Positions 25,905 through 34,860 of a DNA stretch of 64,000 nt are shown one piece after another. The stretch lies in contig NZ_AP025943.1 in NCBI RefSeq assembly GCF_026072915.1, positions 186,001-250,000 on the forward strand, written 5' to 3'. The notes beneath the pieces were generated by a model. That model searched no databases. It was not told where the DNA came from and saw only the letters and a program-made list of their open reading frames with translations. Source of the DNA: Akkermansia biwaensis (GTDB taxonomy: Bacteria; Verrucomicrobiota; Verrucomicrobiia; Verrucomicrobiales; Akkermansiaceae). The position numbers and the translations under genes are program-made. The number at the start of each line of letters is the position of its first letter. Positions within the stretch are counted from its first letter, which is position 1.

Positions 25905-27563
25905 ATGGACACCAATCTCACACTGGAACTTTTCATCGGCCGGGGAATGATCGACAAGTCCCTTGCCAAGGACATCAAGGAGGAAATGGCGACCTCCGGC
26001 AAGGAACTGCCGGAAGTGCTCGCGGACTTCGGCATCATTGGCAACAAGGACGACATCTGGCAGATGATCGCCAGCGACCTGGGCACGGAATTCATCACGC
26101 TGGACAATTTCCAGCCGGACCCCAACGTGCAGAACATGATGCCCGCCACGCTCGTGCGCCTGCACGGCGCCCTGCCCGTACGCTACGGGCCTGAGGGCCT
26201 GTACGTCTGCCTGGTGGACCCCCTGAACCCCCAGACGGTGGAAGACCTGCGCTTCGCCCTCGGTCAGGATATCCACGTCCTTGTGGCGCCGGACTACCAG
26301 ATTACCGACCGCATCAACGAATTGTACGGCGGGGAATCCGCCGCCATGAAGGACCTGATGCAGGAGCTCAACAACATGGAAGTCAGCAATGAGACGGAAG
26401 ATTCCGCCGCTGCCCCCGTGATCCGCTTCGTGGACCTGGTCATCACCCAGGCCATCAAGGAAAAAGCCTCCGACATCCACTTTGAACCCTTTGAAAAGGA
26501 ATTCAAAATCCGCTACCGCGTGGACGGCGCCCTCTATGAAATGCAGCCGCCGCCCGTCCACCTGTCCGTCCCGGTCATCTCCCGCGTGAAGGTCATGTCC
26601 AACATGAACATCGCGGAACGCCGCGTGCCGCAGGACGGCCGAATTGTCAAGCAGATAGGCGACCGGTCCGTGGACATGCGTGTTTCCACCCTGCCTACCC
26701 AGTACGGGGAATCCGTGGTGCTCCGCGTTCTGGACCGCTCCTCCGTGAACCTGAACCTGGACAACTTGGGCCTGCCTCCCCACATCCACGAATACATTCT
26801 GGACACGGTCCACAAGCCCAACGGCATCTTCATCGTCACCGGCCCCACCGGCGCCGGGAAAACCACCACGCTGTACGCGGCGCTGAGGGAAATCAACACG
26901 ATCGACTCCAAGGTGCTGACGGCGGAAGACCCGGTGGAATATGACATTGACGGCATCATCCAGATTCCGATCAATGAAGCCATCGGCCTGGATTTCCCGA
27001 TGGTGCTCCGCGCCTTCCTGCGACAGGACCCGGACCGCATCCTGGTGGGGGAAATGCGAGACATGGCCACGGCCCAGATCGCCATCCAGGCATCCCTGAC
27101 GGGCCACCTGGTGCTTTCCACCCTGCATACGAACGACTCCGCCGGGGCCATCACGCGTCTGGTGGACATGGGCTGCGAGCCCTTCCTGGTGGCCGCCTCC
27201 CTGGAAGGGGTGCTGGCCCAGCGCCTCGTGCGCACCATCTGCCCGGACTGCCGCACGCCGTACGAACCCTCCTCCAGCATCCTCTCCCAGCTTGGGGTTT
27301 CTCCCTACGAACTGGGAGACAAGCACTTCTACACGGGCCGAGGCTGTGACAAATGCTCCAACTCCGGCTACAAGGGCCGGAAGGGCATTTACGAACTCCT
27401 GGATATCAACGACACCCTGCGGGACATGATCACGGACCGCGCTCCTTCCGTGGTGCTGAAGCAGAAAGCCATTGAAATGGGCATGTCCACCCTGCGCGAA
27501 GACGGCTTGAGGAACATCTACGACGGAAACACCACCATTGAAGAAGTGCTGAAATACACTTAA
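25905..27563 (+). CDS. GspE/PilB-type secretion ATPase, second copy
   Basis: A 552-residue ATPase of the same family as the preceding gene. It carries its own N-terminal domain (LELFIGRGMIDKSLAKDIKE, LVRLHGALPVRYGPEGLYVC), Walker A GPTGAGKTTTLYA from residue 313, Asp box RILVGEMRDMATAQIA, His box HLVLSTLHTND and tetracysteine motif (ICPDC at C446/C449, GCDKC). Both copies have every catalytic box intact, so neither looks decayed. Two adjacent GspE/PilB ATPases feeding one GspF platform is uncommon; they may drive alternate machines, assemble as mixed rings, or divide assembly tasks. GspF follows 66 bases later. Confidence 0.92.
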   Translation: MDTNLTLELFIGRGMIDKSLAKDIKEEMATSGKELPEVLADFGIIGNKDDIWQMIASDLGTEFITLDNFQPDPNVQNMMPATLVRLHGALPVRYGPEGLYVCLVDPLNPQTVEDLRFALGQDIHVLVAPDYQITDRINELYGGESAAMKDLMQELNNMEVSNETEDSAAAPVIRFVDLVITQAIKEKASDIHFEPFEKEFKIRYRVDGALYEMQPPPVHLSVPVISRVKVMSNMNIAERRVPQDGRIVKQIGDRSVDMRVSTLPTQYGESVVLRVLDRSSVNLNLDNLGLPPHIHEYILDTVHKPNGIFIVTGPTGAGKTTTLYAALREINTIDSKVLTAEDPVEYDIDGIIQIPINEAIGLDFPMVLRAFLRQDPDRILVGEMRDMATAQIAIQASLTGHLVLSTLHTNDSAGAITRLVDMGCEPFLVAASLEGVLAQRLVRTICPDCRTPYEPSSSILSQLGVSPYELGDKHFYTGRGCDKCSNSGYKGRKGIYELLDINDTLRDMITDRAPSVVLKQKAIEMGMSTLREDGLRNIYDGNTTIEEVLKYT

Positions 27564-27629
27564 TGGAGCAGCGGAGAGCCACACCACCATTTCACCTATC
27601 AAGCAGCGAACACTTAAAAAACAATATAT

Positions 27630-28898
27630 ATGCCTAAATATCAATATACAGCACTTGACCATAAAGGCGACCAGAAAACGGGGACCCTGGAGGCCAATTC
27701 GGAAGCGGAGGCCATGGAGTCCATCCGGGCGCACGGCCTGTACCCTACCCAGATTGTAGAAGCCGGAAAAGGCAAGCTCCAGGAAACGGGCGCCTCCAAA
27801 AAGAAGGCCAAGGGAGCCAAGGGCAAGAAGGGTAAGCTGGGCGGCAGAATCAAGGCCAAGGCCCTGATGATTTTCACCCGCCAGCTCGCCACCCTCATTG
27901 ATGCGGGGCTCCCCCTGCTCCAGAGCTTGAACGTGCTGGCCAAGCAGGAAGCGAACCCCACCCTGCGCGTGACCATTGAAGCCCTGGGCGATTCCGTGCA
28001 GGGCGGCTCCACGTTCTCCGAGGCTCTGGCGCAGCATCCCCGCATTTTCGACCGCCTGTTCGTCAACATGGTGAAAGCCGGGGAACTCGGCGGTGTGCTG
28101 GAAGTCGTGCTCAACCGTCTGGCGGAATACCAGGAAAAGGCCCAGAAGCTGAAAAGCAAGGTCATTTCCGCCATGGTGTACCCCTCCATCGTACTGTTCA
28201 TTGCGGTAGGCATCGTGATCTTCCTGATGCTGGTCATCGTGCCGAAGTTCAAGACCATGTTCGCGGAACAGAACCAGGAACTGCCCGCCATTTCCGAATT
28301 TGTATTCGGCATCAGCGACTGGTTCATGGCCGCTCCCTTCTTCGTGCCGAATGCCGTCATTCTGGCGGCCATTGTCGCCATCCTGTACTCCATTTTCGTG
28401 GCCATGAGCAAAACGCCCAACGGCCGCCGCAAGATAGACTCCGCCCTGCTGACCATGCCGGTTATCGGCAACGTGCAGAGCAAGAGCGCCATCGCGCGGT
28501 TCGCCCGGACCTTCGGCACCCTGGTTACTTCCGGCGTGCCCATCCTTCAGGCGCTCACCATCACGAAGGACACGGCGGGCAACATGATCGTCGGCGACGC
28601 CATCGGCCTCATTCACGATTCCGTGAAGGAAGGGGAATCCGTGGTCACGCCCATGTCTTCCTCCAAACTCTTCCCGCCCATGGTGATTTCCATGGTGGAC
28701 GTGGGTGAAGAAACCGGCCAGCTCCCGGACATGCTCCTCAAGGTTGCGGACGTGTACGACGACGAAGTGGACAACGCCGTGGGCGCCATGACCTCCATGC
28801 TGGAACCCATCATGATCGTGTTCCTGGCCGTGGTCGTCGGCGGCATCGTGTTCGCCATGTTCCTGCCCCTTCTCCAGGTCATTGAAAAGATGGGTTAA
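27630..28898 (+). CDS. GspF/PilC-type inner-membrane platform protein
   Basis: A 422-residue polytopic protein, the inner-membrane platform of type II secretion and type IV pili. It binds the ATPase and extracts pseudopilins. The N-terminal PKYQYTALDHKGDQKTGTLE is the family signature. Two GspF domains follow: MIFTRQLATLIDAGLPLLQS, and later ARFARTFGTLVTSGVPILQA, each with MVxxGExxGxL-type segments (NMVKAGELGGVLEVVLNRLA; MVDVGEETGQLPDMLLKVAD). An insert rich in Lys and Gly (KKAKGAKGKKGKLGG) lies after residue 50. Co-directional with both ATPases and the pseudopilin gene. Confidence 0.93.
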   Translation: MPKYQYTALDHKGDQKTGTLEANSEAEAMESIRAHGLYPTQIVEAGKGKLQETGASKKKAKGAKGKKGKLGGRIKAKALMIFTRQLATLIDAGLPLLQSLNVLAKQEANPTLRVTIEALGDSVQGGSTFSEALAQHPRIFDRLFVNMVKAGELGGVLEVVLNRLAEYQEKAQKLKSKVISAMVYPSIVLFIAVGIVIFLMLVIVPKFKTMFAEQNQELPAISEFVFGISDWFMAAPFFVPNAVILAAIVAILYSIFVAMSKTPNGRRKIDSALLTMPVIGNVQSKSAIARFARTFGTLVTSGVPILQALTITKDTAGNMIVGDAIGLIHDSVKEGESVVTPMSSSKLFPPMVISMVDVGEETGQLPDMLLKVADVYDDEVDNAVGAMTSMLEPIMIVFLAVVVGGIVFAMFLPLLQVIEKMG

Positions 28899-28918
28899 CC
28901 CCCTTACGGAAAACGCAG

Positions 28919-29584
28919 ATGAAGATTCGCACTTCATACAGCCGCCTGCGGGCGGCAAGGGGCTTCACCCTCATGGAAATCCTGGTGGTCATGGTCATCA
29001 TCGTGGTGCTTGCCACATTGACCATCTCCATCTACACATGGCTTGAAACCAGGAAGAACGAGCAGGCCGCGGAATCCATCGTCCGCAAGATTGAAATGGG
29101 GCTGTCCAGCTACCATAACGACCACGACCGCTATCCCTACGGAACGGAAGCCCCCTTCCGCAACCACGGGGCAGCCGTGGCGGACGGCGAGGAATTCAGC
29201 TCCAACGTCGTTTACATGGCCCTGTTCGGCGACTACAAGAATGAAGGCGCTCCCGCCAGGGACGCCACCATCTACAACGATGAGATGAACCCCGGCACCC
29301 AGCCCAAGAGCAACCCGCTTGTCCGGCAGATCACCGTGACCAAGGCCGGGCAGCAGGTGCCCCTGTACATCCTGACGGACCCGTGGGGCTCCCCCTACCG
29401 ATACCGCCTGGGCAGTGAGCAGGCCCTCCCCACCAAGTCCGCCAGCGCCAAAAACCTGAAGATGGGAACGGGACAAAACCCGGATTACGACTTCTGGAGC
29501 TTCGGCAAGGACGGGGACAGCGACCTGAGAGATCCGCGCGCACCTGAAAACCAGGACGACATCGGCAACCTGCCCAAATTCTAA
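28919..29584 (+). CDS. GspG-like major pseudopilin
   Basis: A 221-residue pseudopilin. A type III signal is present: basic leader ending in Gly15, then FTLMEILVVMVIIVVLATLT with the Glu at position +5, the methylation and assembly residue. The C-terminal half has the GspG layout: LTDPWGSPYRYRL and FWSFGKDGDSDLRDP, the loop that binds calcium in GspG proteins. It is longer than classical GspG (about 140), with an insertion around residues 75-130. Predicted to be processed by a prepilin peptidase, which is not in this window. It follows GspF after 20 bases. Confidence 0.88.
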   Translation: MKIRTSYSRLRAARGFTLMEILVVMVIIVVLATLTISIYTWLETRKNEQAAESIVRKIEMGLSSYHNDHDRYPYGTEAPFRNHGAAVADGEEFSSNVVYMALFGDYKNEGAPARDATIYNDEMNPGTQPKSNPLVRQITVTKAGQQVPLYILTDPWGSPYRYRLGSEQALPTKSASAKNLKMGTGQNPDYDFWSFGKDGDSDLRDPRAPENQDDIGNLPKF

Positions 29585-29715
29585 AATCCGGTCTTTTTCC
29601 CGGTCGAACGGTTTCCGGCAGCCTTTCCCTTCCGGCGGGGGAAAGGCTGTTGTGCGTCCAGAACACTTATTTTCTGGAATCCGCAGGGGGCCAGGCGTAT
29701 GCTGTGGGCATTGGT

Positions 29716-30645
29716 ATGAAGCGCATTTCCCTGATTATTCCCTGCCTGAATGAAGAACAGGCCATTCCGGAATTCAAGAAAGAAGTGGACCGGGTGTTCA
29801 GCGAACACTTGAACGGCTATGAGAGGGAACTCATCTTCGTGGACGACGGGTCCACGGACCATACCCTGCAAACGATCAAGGAGCTGGCGGCGGAGTCACC
29901 GGAAATAAGATTCATCTCCTTTTCCCGCAACTTCGGAAAGGAGGCGGCCATCTACGCCGGACTGGAAGCCGCTACGGGCGATTATGCCGCCGTGATGGAC
30001 GTAGACCTGCAGGACCCGCCCTCCCTGCTCCCGGACATGCTCGCGGCCATTGAGACGGAAGGGTACGACTGCGCCGGCACGCGCCGGACCACCCGGGAAG
30101 GGGAACCCGCGCTGCGCTCCTTCTTTGCCCGCGCCTTTTATAAAACCATCAACAGGATTTCAGACACGCATATCGTGGACGGAGCCCGGGACTACAAGCT
30201 GATGACGCGCCCCGTTCTGGAAGCCCTGCTCTCCCTCAAGGAATACAACCGTTTTTCCAAAGGGCTGTACGAATGGGTGGGATTCCGCACCAAATGGTTT
30301 GAATATGAAAATGTGGAGCGTGTAGCGGGAAAAACCAAATGGTCCTTCTTCAAGCTCTTCCTGTATTCCATTGAAGGAATTGTCGCGTTTTCCACGGTTC
30401 CTTTGGCGCTGGCGTCCATCATCGGGGTGATGCTCTCTTTCATCTCCTTCCTTTCCATCATCGTCCTGATGGTACGGGAACTCATCTGGCACCATTCCGC
30501 CTACGGCTGGACCTCCATGGTCTGCGTCTTCTGCCTGATGGGCGGCATCATCCTGCTGTGCCTGGGCATTCTGGGCCAATACCTGGCCAAGACTTATACG
30601 GAAGTGAAAAGACGCCCCATTTACATAGCCAGAGAACGTTCCTGA
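29716..30645 (+). CDS. Family 2 glycosyltransferase with C-terminal membrane helices (GtrB/ArnC-like)
   Basis: A 309-residue GT2 enzyme of the dolichyl/undecaprenyl-phosphate sugar synthase group. It begins MKRISLIIPCLNEEQAIPEF, has the donor site FVDDGSTDHTLQTIKEL and the metal-binding VMDVDLQDPPSLLPDM, and ends with two membrane helices (VPLALASIIGVMLSFISFLS and SMVCVFCLMGGIILLCLGIL). Such enzymes transfer a hexose to undecaprenyl phosphate at the cytoplasmic membrane for use in envelope glycans. The start at 29716 matches the family; upstream in-frame codons do not. A second GT2 gene follows after 24 bases. Confidence 0.88.
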   Translation: MKRISLIIPCLNEEQAIPEFKKEVDRVFSEHLNGYERELIFVDDGSTDHTLQTIKELAAESPEIRFISFSRNFGKEAAIYAGLEAATGDYAAVMDVDLQDPPSLLPDMLAAIETEGYDCAGTRRTTREGEPALRSFFARAFYKTINRISDTHIVDGARDYKLMTRPVLEALLSLKEYNRFSKGLYEWVGFRTKWFEYENVERVAGKTKWSFFKLFLYSIEGIVAFSTVPLALASIIGVMLSFISFLSIIVLMVRELIWHHSAYGWTSMVCVFCLMGGIILLCLGILGQYLAKTYTEVKRRPIYIARERS

Positions 30646-30669
30646 GCATCTGAACCACCATTTTCCCCC

Positions 30670-31491
30670 ATGGACACGGAACCGGATTTCTCCATCGTCA
30701 CCCCCAGTTTCAACTACGCCTCCTACGTCCGGGAATGCATTGAAAGCGTCCTCAGCCAGAAAGGGGCTACCTTTGAACACATCATCCAGGATGCGGGCTC
30801 CACGGACGGCACACTGGATATTCTGCGGGAATATCCCCACTTGAAACTGCATGTGGAAAAGGACTCCGGCATGTCGGAAGGCATCAACAAAGGCTTCCTC
30901 AAGGCCCGCGGCAAGTGGGTCATGTGGCTGAACACGGACGACAGGCTTCTTCCGGGAGCCCTGGCCGCCATCAAGTCTTTTGCCAATTCCCGCCCGGATG
31001 CGGACGTCGTGTACGGCGCCTGGAACTTCATCGGCCCGGACGGCGGCATTCAGCGTTCCATGAAAGCCCTGCCGTACAGCCTGAACATGCATATCTGGTA
31101 CGGCACCTATCTGGCGTCCACAGCCCTGTTCCTGCGCCGTTCCACAACCATTGACGAAGGAATCCTGCTGGACGAGCGCTTCCATTACGACATGGACGGG
31201 GAATATTACGCGCGGCTGGGACGGGCCGGCAAGAAATTTGCCCATTACAACAAATTGCTGGCGGACTTCCGCTGGCACGGGGACAATCTGAGCGCGCCCA
31301 ACGTGGAACGCCGGGACATGGATTCCGAACTGAAACGCCAAAGGCAGCACGGAGAAGATGCCGCCATCAAGCGCGTTTACGGCTATTCCTTCTCCAGGCA
31401 AAGTTACAACAACATCATGGACGGCTTTCTCCGCGAAGCCTACCGCCTGAAAAAGGCGTTCCTGTACCTGACCACCCCCTGGGAAAAATAG
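30670..31491 (+). CDS. Family 2 glycosyltransferase (soluble)
   Basis: A 273-residue GT-A fold transferase. N-terminal FSIVTPSFNYASYVRECIES, donor-site QDAGSTDGTLDILREYPHL, and MWLNTDDRLLPGALAAI (DDR in place of the usual DxD) are clear. The segment MDGEYYARLGRAGKKFAHYN is typical for envelope-polysaccharide GT2 enzymes. It lacks membrane helices. It follows the membrane GT2 gene after 24 bases, so the two may act in the same polysaccharide pathway. Confidence 0.88.
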   Translation: MDTEPDFSIVTPSFNYASYVRECIESVLSQKGATFEHIIQDAGSTDGTLDILREYPHLKLHVEKDSGMSEGINKGFLKARGKWVMWLNTDDRLLPGALAAIKSFANSRPDADVVYGAWNFIGPDGGIQRSMKALPYSLNMHIWYGTYLASTALFLRRSTTIDEGILLDERFHYDMDGEYYARLGRAGKKFAHYNKLLADFRWHGDNLSAPNVERRDMDSELKRQRQHGEDAAIKRVYGYSFSRQSYNNIMDGFLREAYRLKKAFLYLTTPWEK

Positions 31492-31575
31492 CCGCCCTGC
31501 CCTGTTCCCGGCGGTCGCCGCATGGCGCCAGGAAAACGGCTGGCATTTCTGCCAAGGCACTCCCTTTATAAAACA

Positions 31576-31605
31576 GGGCCGCACCGGCAAAAGCGGATGC
31601 GGCCC
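31576..31605 (-). terminator. Intrinsic terminator after ndk
   Basis: On the minus strand, GGGGCCGCA and TGCGGCCC form a stem, followed by TGTTTTAT. It lies 25 bases after the ndk stop. Confidence 0.72.
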
Positions 31606-31629
31606 CGAATAACCGGATGATGAAATTTT

Positions 31630-32085
31630 TTAATTGAGGCTGTCGAACAGTTCCTCTTCCTTGAAAAACCTCTTCAATTCTATTTCCGCTGACTCGCAGC
31701 TGTCGGAAGCATGACACACGTTCATCATGCTGTCCGTTCCGTAATCGCCGCGGATAGTGCCCTTGTCGGCCTTCTGGGAATTGGTGGGCCCCAGCAGTTC
31801 CCGCACGCGGACGATGACGCCCGGCCCTTTCAGCGCAATGGCGATGACGGGAGAGCTAGTCATGAAATCAAGCAGCTTGGGGAACAGGGGCTCCCCATTG
31901 ACGACAAGGTCCAGGATATGGGCGTAATGTTCCCGGAGAATGGGTTCATCAAGCTGAATCATCTTTATGCCGCGCAAGCGAAACCCTTCAGACAGCAAGC
32001 GTTTCAGGATGGTGCCGGAAAGATTTTTCCGTACGCAGTCGGGTTTCAATAAAATCAGCGTAGTTTCTTCTTTGGTGTTTGGCAT
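31630..32085 (-). CDS. ndk: Nucleoside diphosphate kinase
   Basis: A 151-residue NDK, which transfers the gamma-phosphate of ATP to nucleoside diphosphates through a phosphohistidine. Conserved features are TLILLKPDCVRKNLSGTIL (Lys14), MTSSPVIAIALKGPGVIVRV, and the active-site segment MMNVCHASDSCESAEIELKR with His125. The usual sequence is NxxHGSDSxESA; here Cys residues stand at 124 and 130 and Ala replaces Gly. Length is normal (about 140-155). Confidence 0.93.
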   Translation of the reverse strand: MPNTKEETTLILLKPDCVRKNLSGTILKRLLSEGFRLRGIKMIQLDEPILREHYAHILDLVVNGEPLFPKLLDFMTSSPVIAIALKGPGVIVRVRELLGPTNSQKADKGTIRGDYGTDSMMNVCHASDSCESAEIELKRFFKEEELFDSLN

Positions 32086-32188
32086 AAATTCAGCGAAGTC
32101 TTAGAATGAGTGAGGGAATTACACCCTAAACCGCGACAGGTCAAGGATAATTACACGCCCGGAACGTTATCGGAACGGGGATATTCCG

Positions 32189-32971
32189 TCACAGACCCTT
32201 CTTGTAGGTGTCGCAGCGGTTCTTCCATCCGGCCAGCCAGCGAGCCTCGCCCCGCCCGGGAGGGCTGTTGTCCACCCGCCGTTGAAGCACCCTCTTGGCC
32301 GCTTCCGCAAATTCAACCGCGGCCGGCTGGCCGGGGGAAGCCGGGCGCATTTCCTCCAGAACCTGCCTGAGCCCCCAGCCTTGCCCGCGGTACTGTTCCG
32401 CGGGATTCGTGCCCTCCCCCTTGAAATTGACGTAGTCGATCAAGGCATACATGCCATTGGGCGCCGACGCCACGGCATTGTACCTGGCCGCCATTTCACT
32501 GGGGCGGCGGGACTGTTTCCTGATGCGGTCCAGGGCCGCCAGAGAACGGTTGATGATAAAATCCGTCTGCATTTGGAGGGCCGCCGGACTGGACAGCCAC
32601 TGGCGCATGCGGTCCGGAAGACCTCCCCGGACATCCGCCCTGATAAATTCCTCACGGGTTTTCCACGGCGCGGAGCCGTAACACCATTCAGGCAGGCGGG
32701 CCCCCCTTTTCCTGCAAAACTCGACAAATGGAGGGAAACTCTCTTCAAACTTCTCCCGGACTCCGGCCGGGAACCAAATAAAATGCCCTATGCCCAGGGA
32801 TGGAAAAGCCTCTCCGCGGTTCCAGGACACCAGCCCCCTGACGGTTCCGGAACACTCGTTCTGCCAGATCTTCCGCGCTATCTTCCCTTTCACTTCCGCC
32901 GCATCGGGAGCGGCCTGCACCCATCCGACGAGGCAACAGGCCAATATGCAGCCCAGGATTCTTCCTTGCAT
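32189..32971 (-). CDS. Secreted protein with lysozyme-like sequence features
   Basis: A 260-residue protein with a signal peptide ([20 protein letters not shown]). The start at 32971 is chosen because the signal peptide begins there and the frame upstream overlaps the opposite-strand pseudouridine synthase gene. The mature part includes [20 protein letters not shown] and [16 protein letters not shown], where an invariant-looking Glu is followed by a Gly-Ile-Gly-His segment, as in the E...GYG arrangement of lysozyme-like enzymes. Later [20 protein letters not shown] and [15 protein letters not shown] look conserved. I recall similar proteins in proteobacteria annotated as hypothetical. A wall-degrading activity is inference only. 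Confidence 0.62.
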   Translation of the reverse strand: MQGRILGCILACCLVGWVQAAPDAAEVKGKIARKIWQNECSGTVRGLVSWNRGEAFPSLGIGHFIWFPAGVREKFEESFPPFVEFCRKRGARLPEWCYGSAPWKTREEFIRADVRGGLPDRMRQWLSSPAALQMQTDFIINRSLAALDRIRKQSRRPSEMAARYNAVASAPNGMYALIDYVNFKGEGTNPAEQYRGQGWGLRQVLEEMRPASPGQPAAVEFAEAAKRVLQRRVDNSPPGRGEARWLAGWKNRCDTYKKGL

Positions 32972-33064
32972 GGGCACACTTTCAGGCCGGAGGGAAGGCA
33001 AGTCAAGCCGCTTCCATTTCTCGTGCCAAAGCTTCCGGAACATGATAAACTGCGCACGCACCGC

Positions 33065-33631
33065 ATGATTCTGGCTTTCAACAAACCCTACGGAGTGCTT
33101 TCCCAATTCACACGGGAGGCGCCCCACCACAGGACTCTGGCTGAATTCGGATTTCCGCCGGGCGTCTATCCCGTAGGCCGCCTGGACTCGGATTCGGAAG
33201 GGCTCCTGCTGCTCTCCGATGAAAAAAAGCTGGTGGACCGCCTGCTGAATCCGCGGAACAGGCATCCCAGAACGTACTGGAGCCAGGTGGAGGGCAGACC
33301 TTCCCCGCGGGACCTGCTCCCGCTGGAACGCGGCGGCATCCTCATCCGGGACTACCGCACCCTGCCGTGCCGCGCACGCATCATTCCCGGAGAACCGGAC
33401 GTCCCGCCGCGGGAACCGCCCGTCCGCTACCGGGCCAATATTCCGACTGCATGGCTGGAGCTCACGCTGGTGGAGGGCAAAAACCGCCAGGTGCGGCGCA
33501 TGACCGCCGCCATGGGTTTTCCTACGCTCAGACTCCTGCGTGTCAGGATAGGGAATTTGCCGCTGGACGGCCTGGAGCCGGGCACATGGAAGGAGCTGTC
33601 GCCGAGTGAACGGCAGGCCGTCATGCCGTAA
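33065..33631 (+). CDS. Ribosomal RNA pseudouridine synthase, RluE/RsuA type
   Basis: A 188-residue pseudouridine synthase lacking the N-terminal S4 domain, as in RluE, which modifies U2457 of 23S rRNA in E. coli. It starts [20 protein letters not shown] (family motif FNKPYxVLxQF), carries the catalytic Asp41 in [15 protein letters not shown], and has [10 protein letters not shown] and [20 protein letters not shown] (KNRQVRRM motif). The start at 33065 matches the family exactly. The gene diverges from the lysozyme-like gene, with the starts about 93 bases apart. Confidence 0.9.
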   Translation: MILAFNKPYGVLSQFTREAPHHRTLAEFGFPPGVYPVGRLDSDSEGLLLLSDEKKLVDRLLNPRNRHPRTYWSQVEGRPSPRDLLPLERGGILIRDYRTLPCRARIIPGEPDVPPREPPVRYRANIPTAWLELTLVEGKNRQVRRMTAAMGFPTLRLLRVRIGNLPLDGLEPGTWKELSPSERQAVMP

Positions 33632-33703
33632 TATGGGGTTGATTTTTCCCGAAAAAAACATTTATATGTTTTCCCGCATCAGGATATCCTACATCTATTT
33701 TAC

Positions 33704-33925
33704 ATGAAAGCCGAACTTGTCGAACAAGCCTCCAAAATCATTCCCGAGCCCCAGCTGCTGATCAACGTGGTTTCCCGCCGCGTCGCCCAGCTCAACAGCG
33801 GCCGTGCTCCGCTGATTCCCACCACGCCCCATATGGGAAACGCGAACATCGCCCTGACGGAGATCATTGAAGGCAAGCTTGTCTATCACGTTCCCTCCGA
33901 TACCCTGCAGGAGGCCGCCCAGTAA
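33704..33925 (+). CDS. rpoZ: DNA-directed RNA polymerase omega subunit
   Basis: A 73-residue omega subunit, which assists assembly of RNA polymerase through the beta' subunit. Typical features are LVEQASKIIPEPQLLINVVS and the core motif RRVAQLNSGRAPLI, followed by ALTEIIEGKLVYH. Length is within the usual range (65-95). A terminator follows and smpB begins 93 bases later. Confidence 0.88.
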   Translation: MKAELVEQASKIIPEPQLLINVVSRRVAQLNSGRAPLIPTTPHMGNANIALTEIIEGKLVYHVPSDTLQEAAQ

Positions 33926-33972
33926 CTCCCGCTGCCCCCTCCCGTTCCCATCCGGAACCCATCCCCTTCATC

Positions 33973-34005
33973 AAGCCCCCGGTTCTTCTGGCCCGGGGCT
34001 TTTTC
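33973..34005 (+). terminator. Intrinsic terminator after rpoZ
   Basis: Stem AAGCCCCCGG / CCCGGGGCTT with an 11-base loop, followed by TTTTC. It lies 47 bases after the rpoZ stop. Confidence 0.82.
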
Positions 34006-34018
34006 ATCCCCGCCGAAC

Positions 34019-34477
34019 ATGAGCGCAGACATATCCTCCAACAAAAAAGCCCGCCGGGACTACGAAATCCTGGATACCTGCGAATGCGGGCTGGAACTCA
34101 AAGGCACGGAAGTCAAATCCATCCGTGCCGGAAAGGTGAACATTTCCGATGCATTCGCCAGAGTGGAAAACGGCCAGATGCTCCTGTACGGTTGTGACAT
34201 CCAGCCGTGGGAGACGGCCGGGGAATTTTTCCAGCACAAGGCGCGCCGCCCCCGACGGCTGCTGCTCCACAAGCGGGAAATCTTCAAGCTGGAACAACAG
34301 GTCTCCCAGAAGGGCTGTTCCCTCGTAGCCCTCAAGCTGTACTGGAAAAACGGCAAGGTCAAGCTGGCCCTGGGGCTGGGCAAGGGCAAGACCCACCGCG
34401 ACCAGCGCTACGACCTCAAGGCCCGCGTGGAAATGCGGGAAGCCCAGCGGGAGGTGGCCCGCATCAACAGGCGGTAA
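34019..34477 (+). CDS. smpB: SsrA-binding protein SmpB
   Basis: A 152-residue SmpB, the partner of tmRNA in ribosome rescue. Family signatures: NKKARRDYEILDTCECGLEL, LKGTEVKSIRAGKVNISDAF, and GKGKTHRDQRYDLKARVEMR near the C-terminus (GKKxxDKRxxLKxRD type). Length is normal. The ssrA RNA gene is not next to it in this window. Confidence 0.95.
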   Translation: MSADISSNKKARRDYEILDTCECGLELKGTEVKSIRAGKVNISDAFARVENGQMLLYGCDIQPWETAGEFFQHKARRPRRLLLHKREIFKLEQQVSQKGCSLVALKLYWKNGKVKLALGLGKGKTHRDQRYDLKARVEMREAQREVARINRR

Positions 34478-34537
34478 GGATTGCCGCCCCTTTTCTTCAG
34501 CCTGCTTTTCAGGCGGGATGCATCACCGTTCTCAGCA

Positions 34538-34840
34538 TTATCGCAGCACAACGTTCAGCGGTCCCCACAGCACGGAAAAATAAATAAGGGAAGTCATTCC
34601 ATACACCAGAAGGCATACCAGAACCATTAGCCACAAACCTTTCCGGAGCAGAAGAATGCACGCCAGCAGCCCAAAAAGGCAGTGGAAAAGCAGCAGCACG
34701 GAGAAGAGAACAATCACCATGCCATTGAACGCAGCCGGTTCAAAGATATGGAAACCTACCCCCTCAAGAATACCCACGCCGGGAAGCCCCAGAGGGATCA
34801 GCCACATGTAACGGTCCAGCCATTTCCACATCCCGTTCAT
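34538..34840 (-). CDS. Small membrane protein of unknown function
   Basis: A 100-residue protein with about three membrane helices (WLIPLGLPGVGILEGVGFHI, MVIVLFSVLLLFHCLFGLLA, LWLMVLVCLLVYGMTSLIYF). I do not recognise a family. It lies 20 bases downstream of the leftward exonuclease-like gene and probably shares its transcript. Confidence 0.6.
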   Translation of the reverse strand: MNGMWKWLDRYMWLIPLGLPGVGILEGVGFHIFEPAAFNGMVIVLFSVLLLFHCLFGLLACILLLRKGLWLMVLVCLLVYGMTSLIYFSVLWGPLNVVLR

Positions 34841-34860
34841 GCCATGCGGATGGAAAGGGG

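Noticed and set aside
25854-28958. Very long open frame (over 1000 codons) on the minus strand opposite the two ATPase and GspF genes
   Set aside because: His/Gly/Val-rich translation without family features; it is the shadow of high-GC genes on the plus strand, which have clear family motifs.
34478-34560. tmRNA (ssrA) next to smpB
   Set aside because: The short gap has no tRNA-like ends or tag-reading frame.
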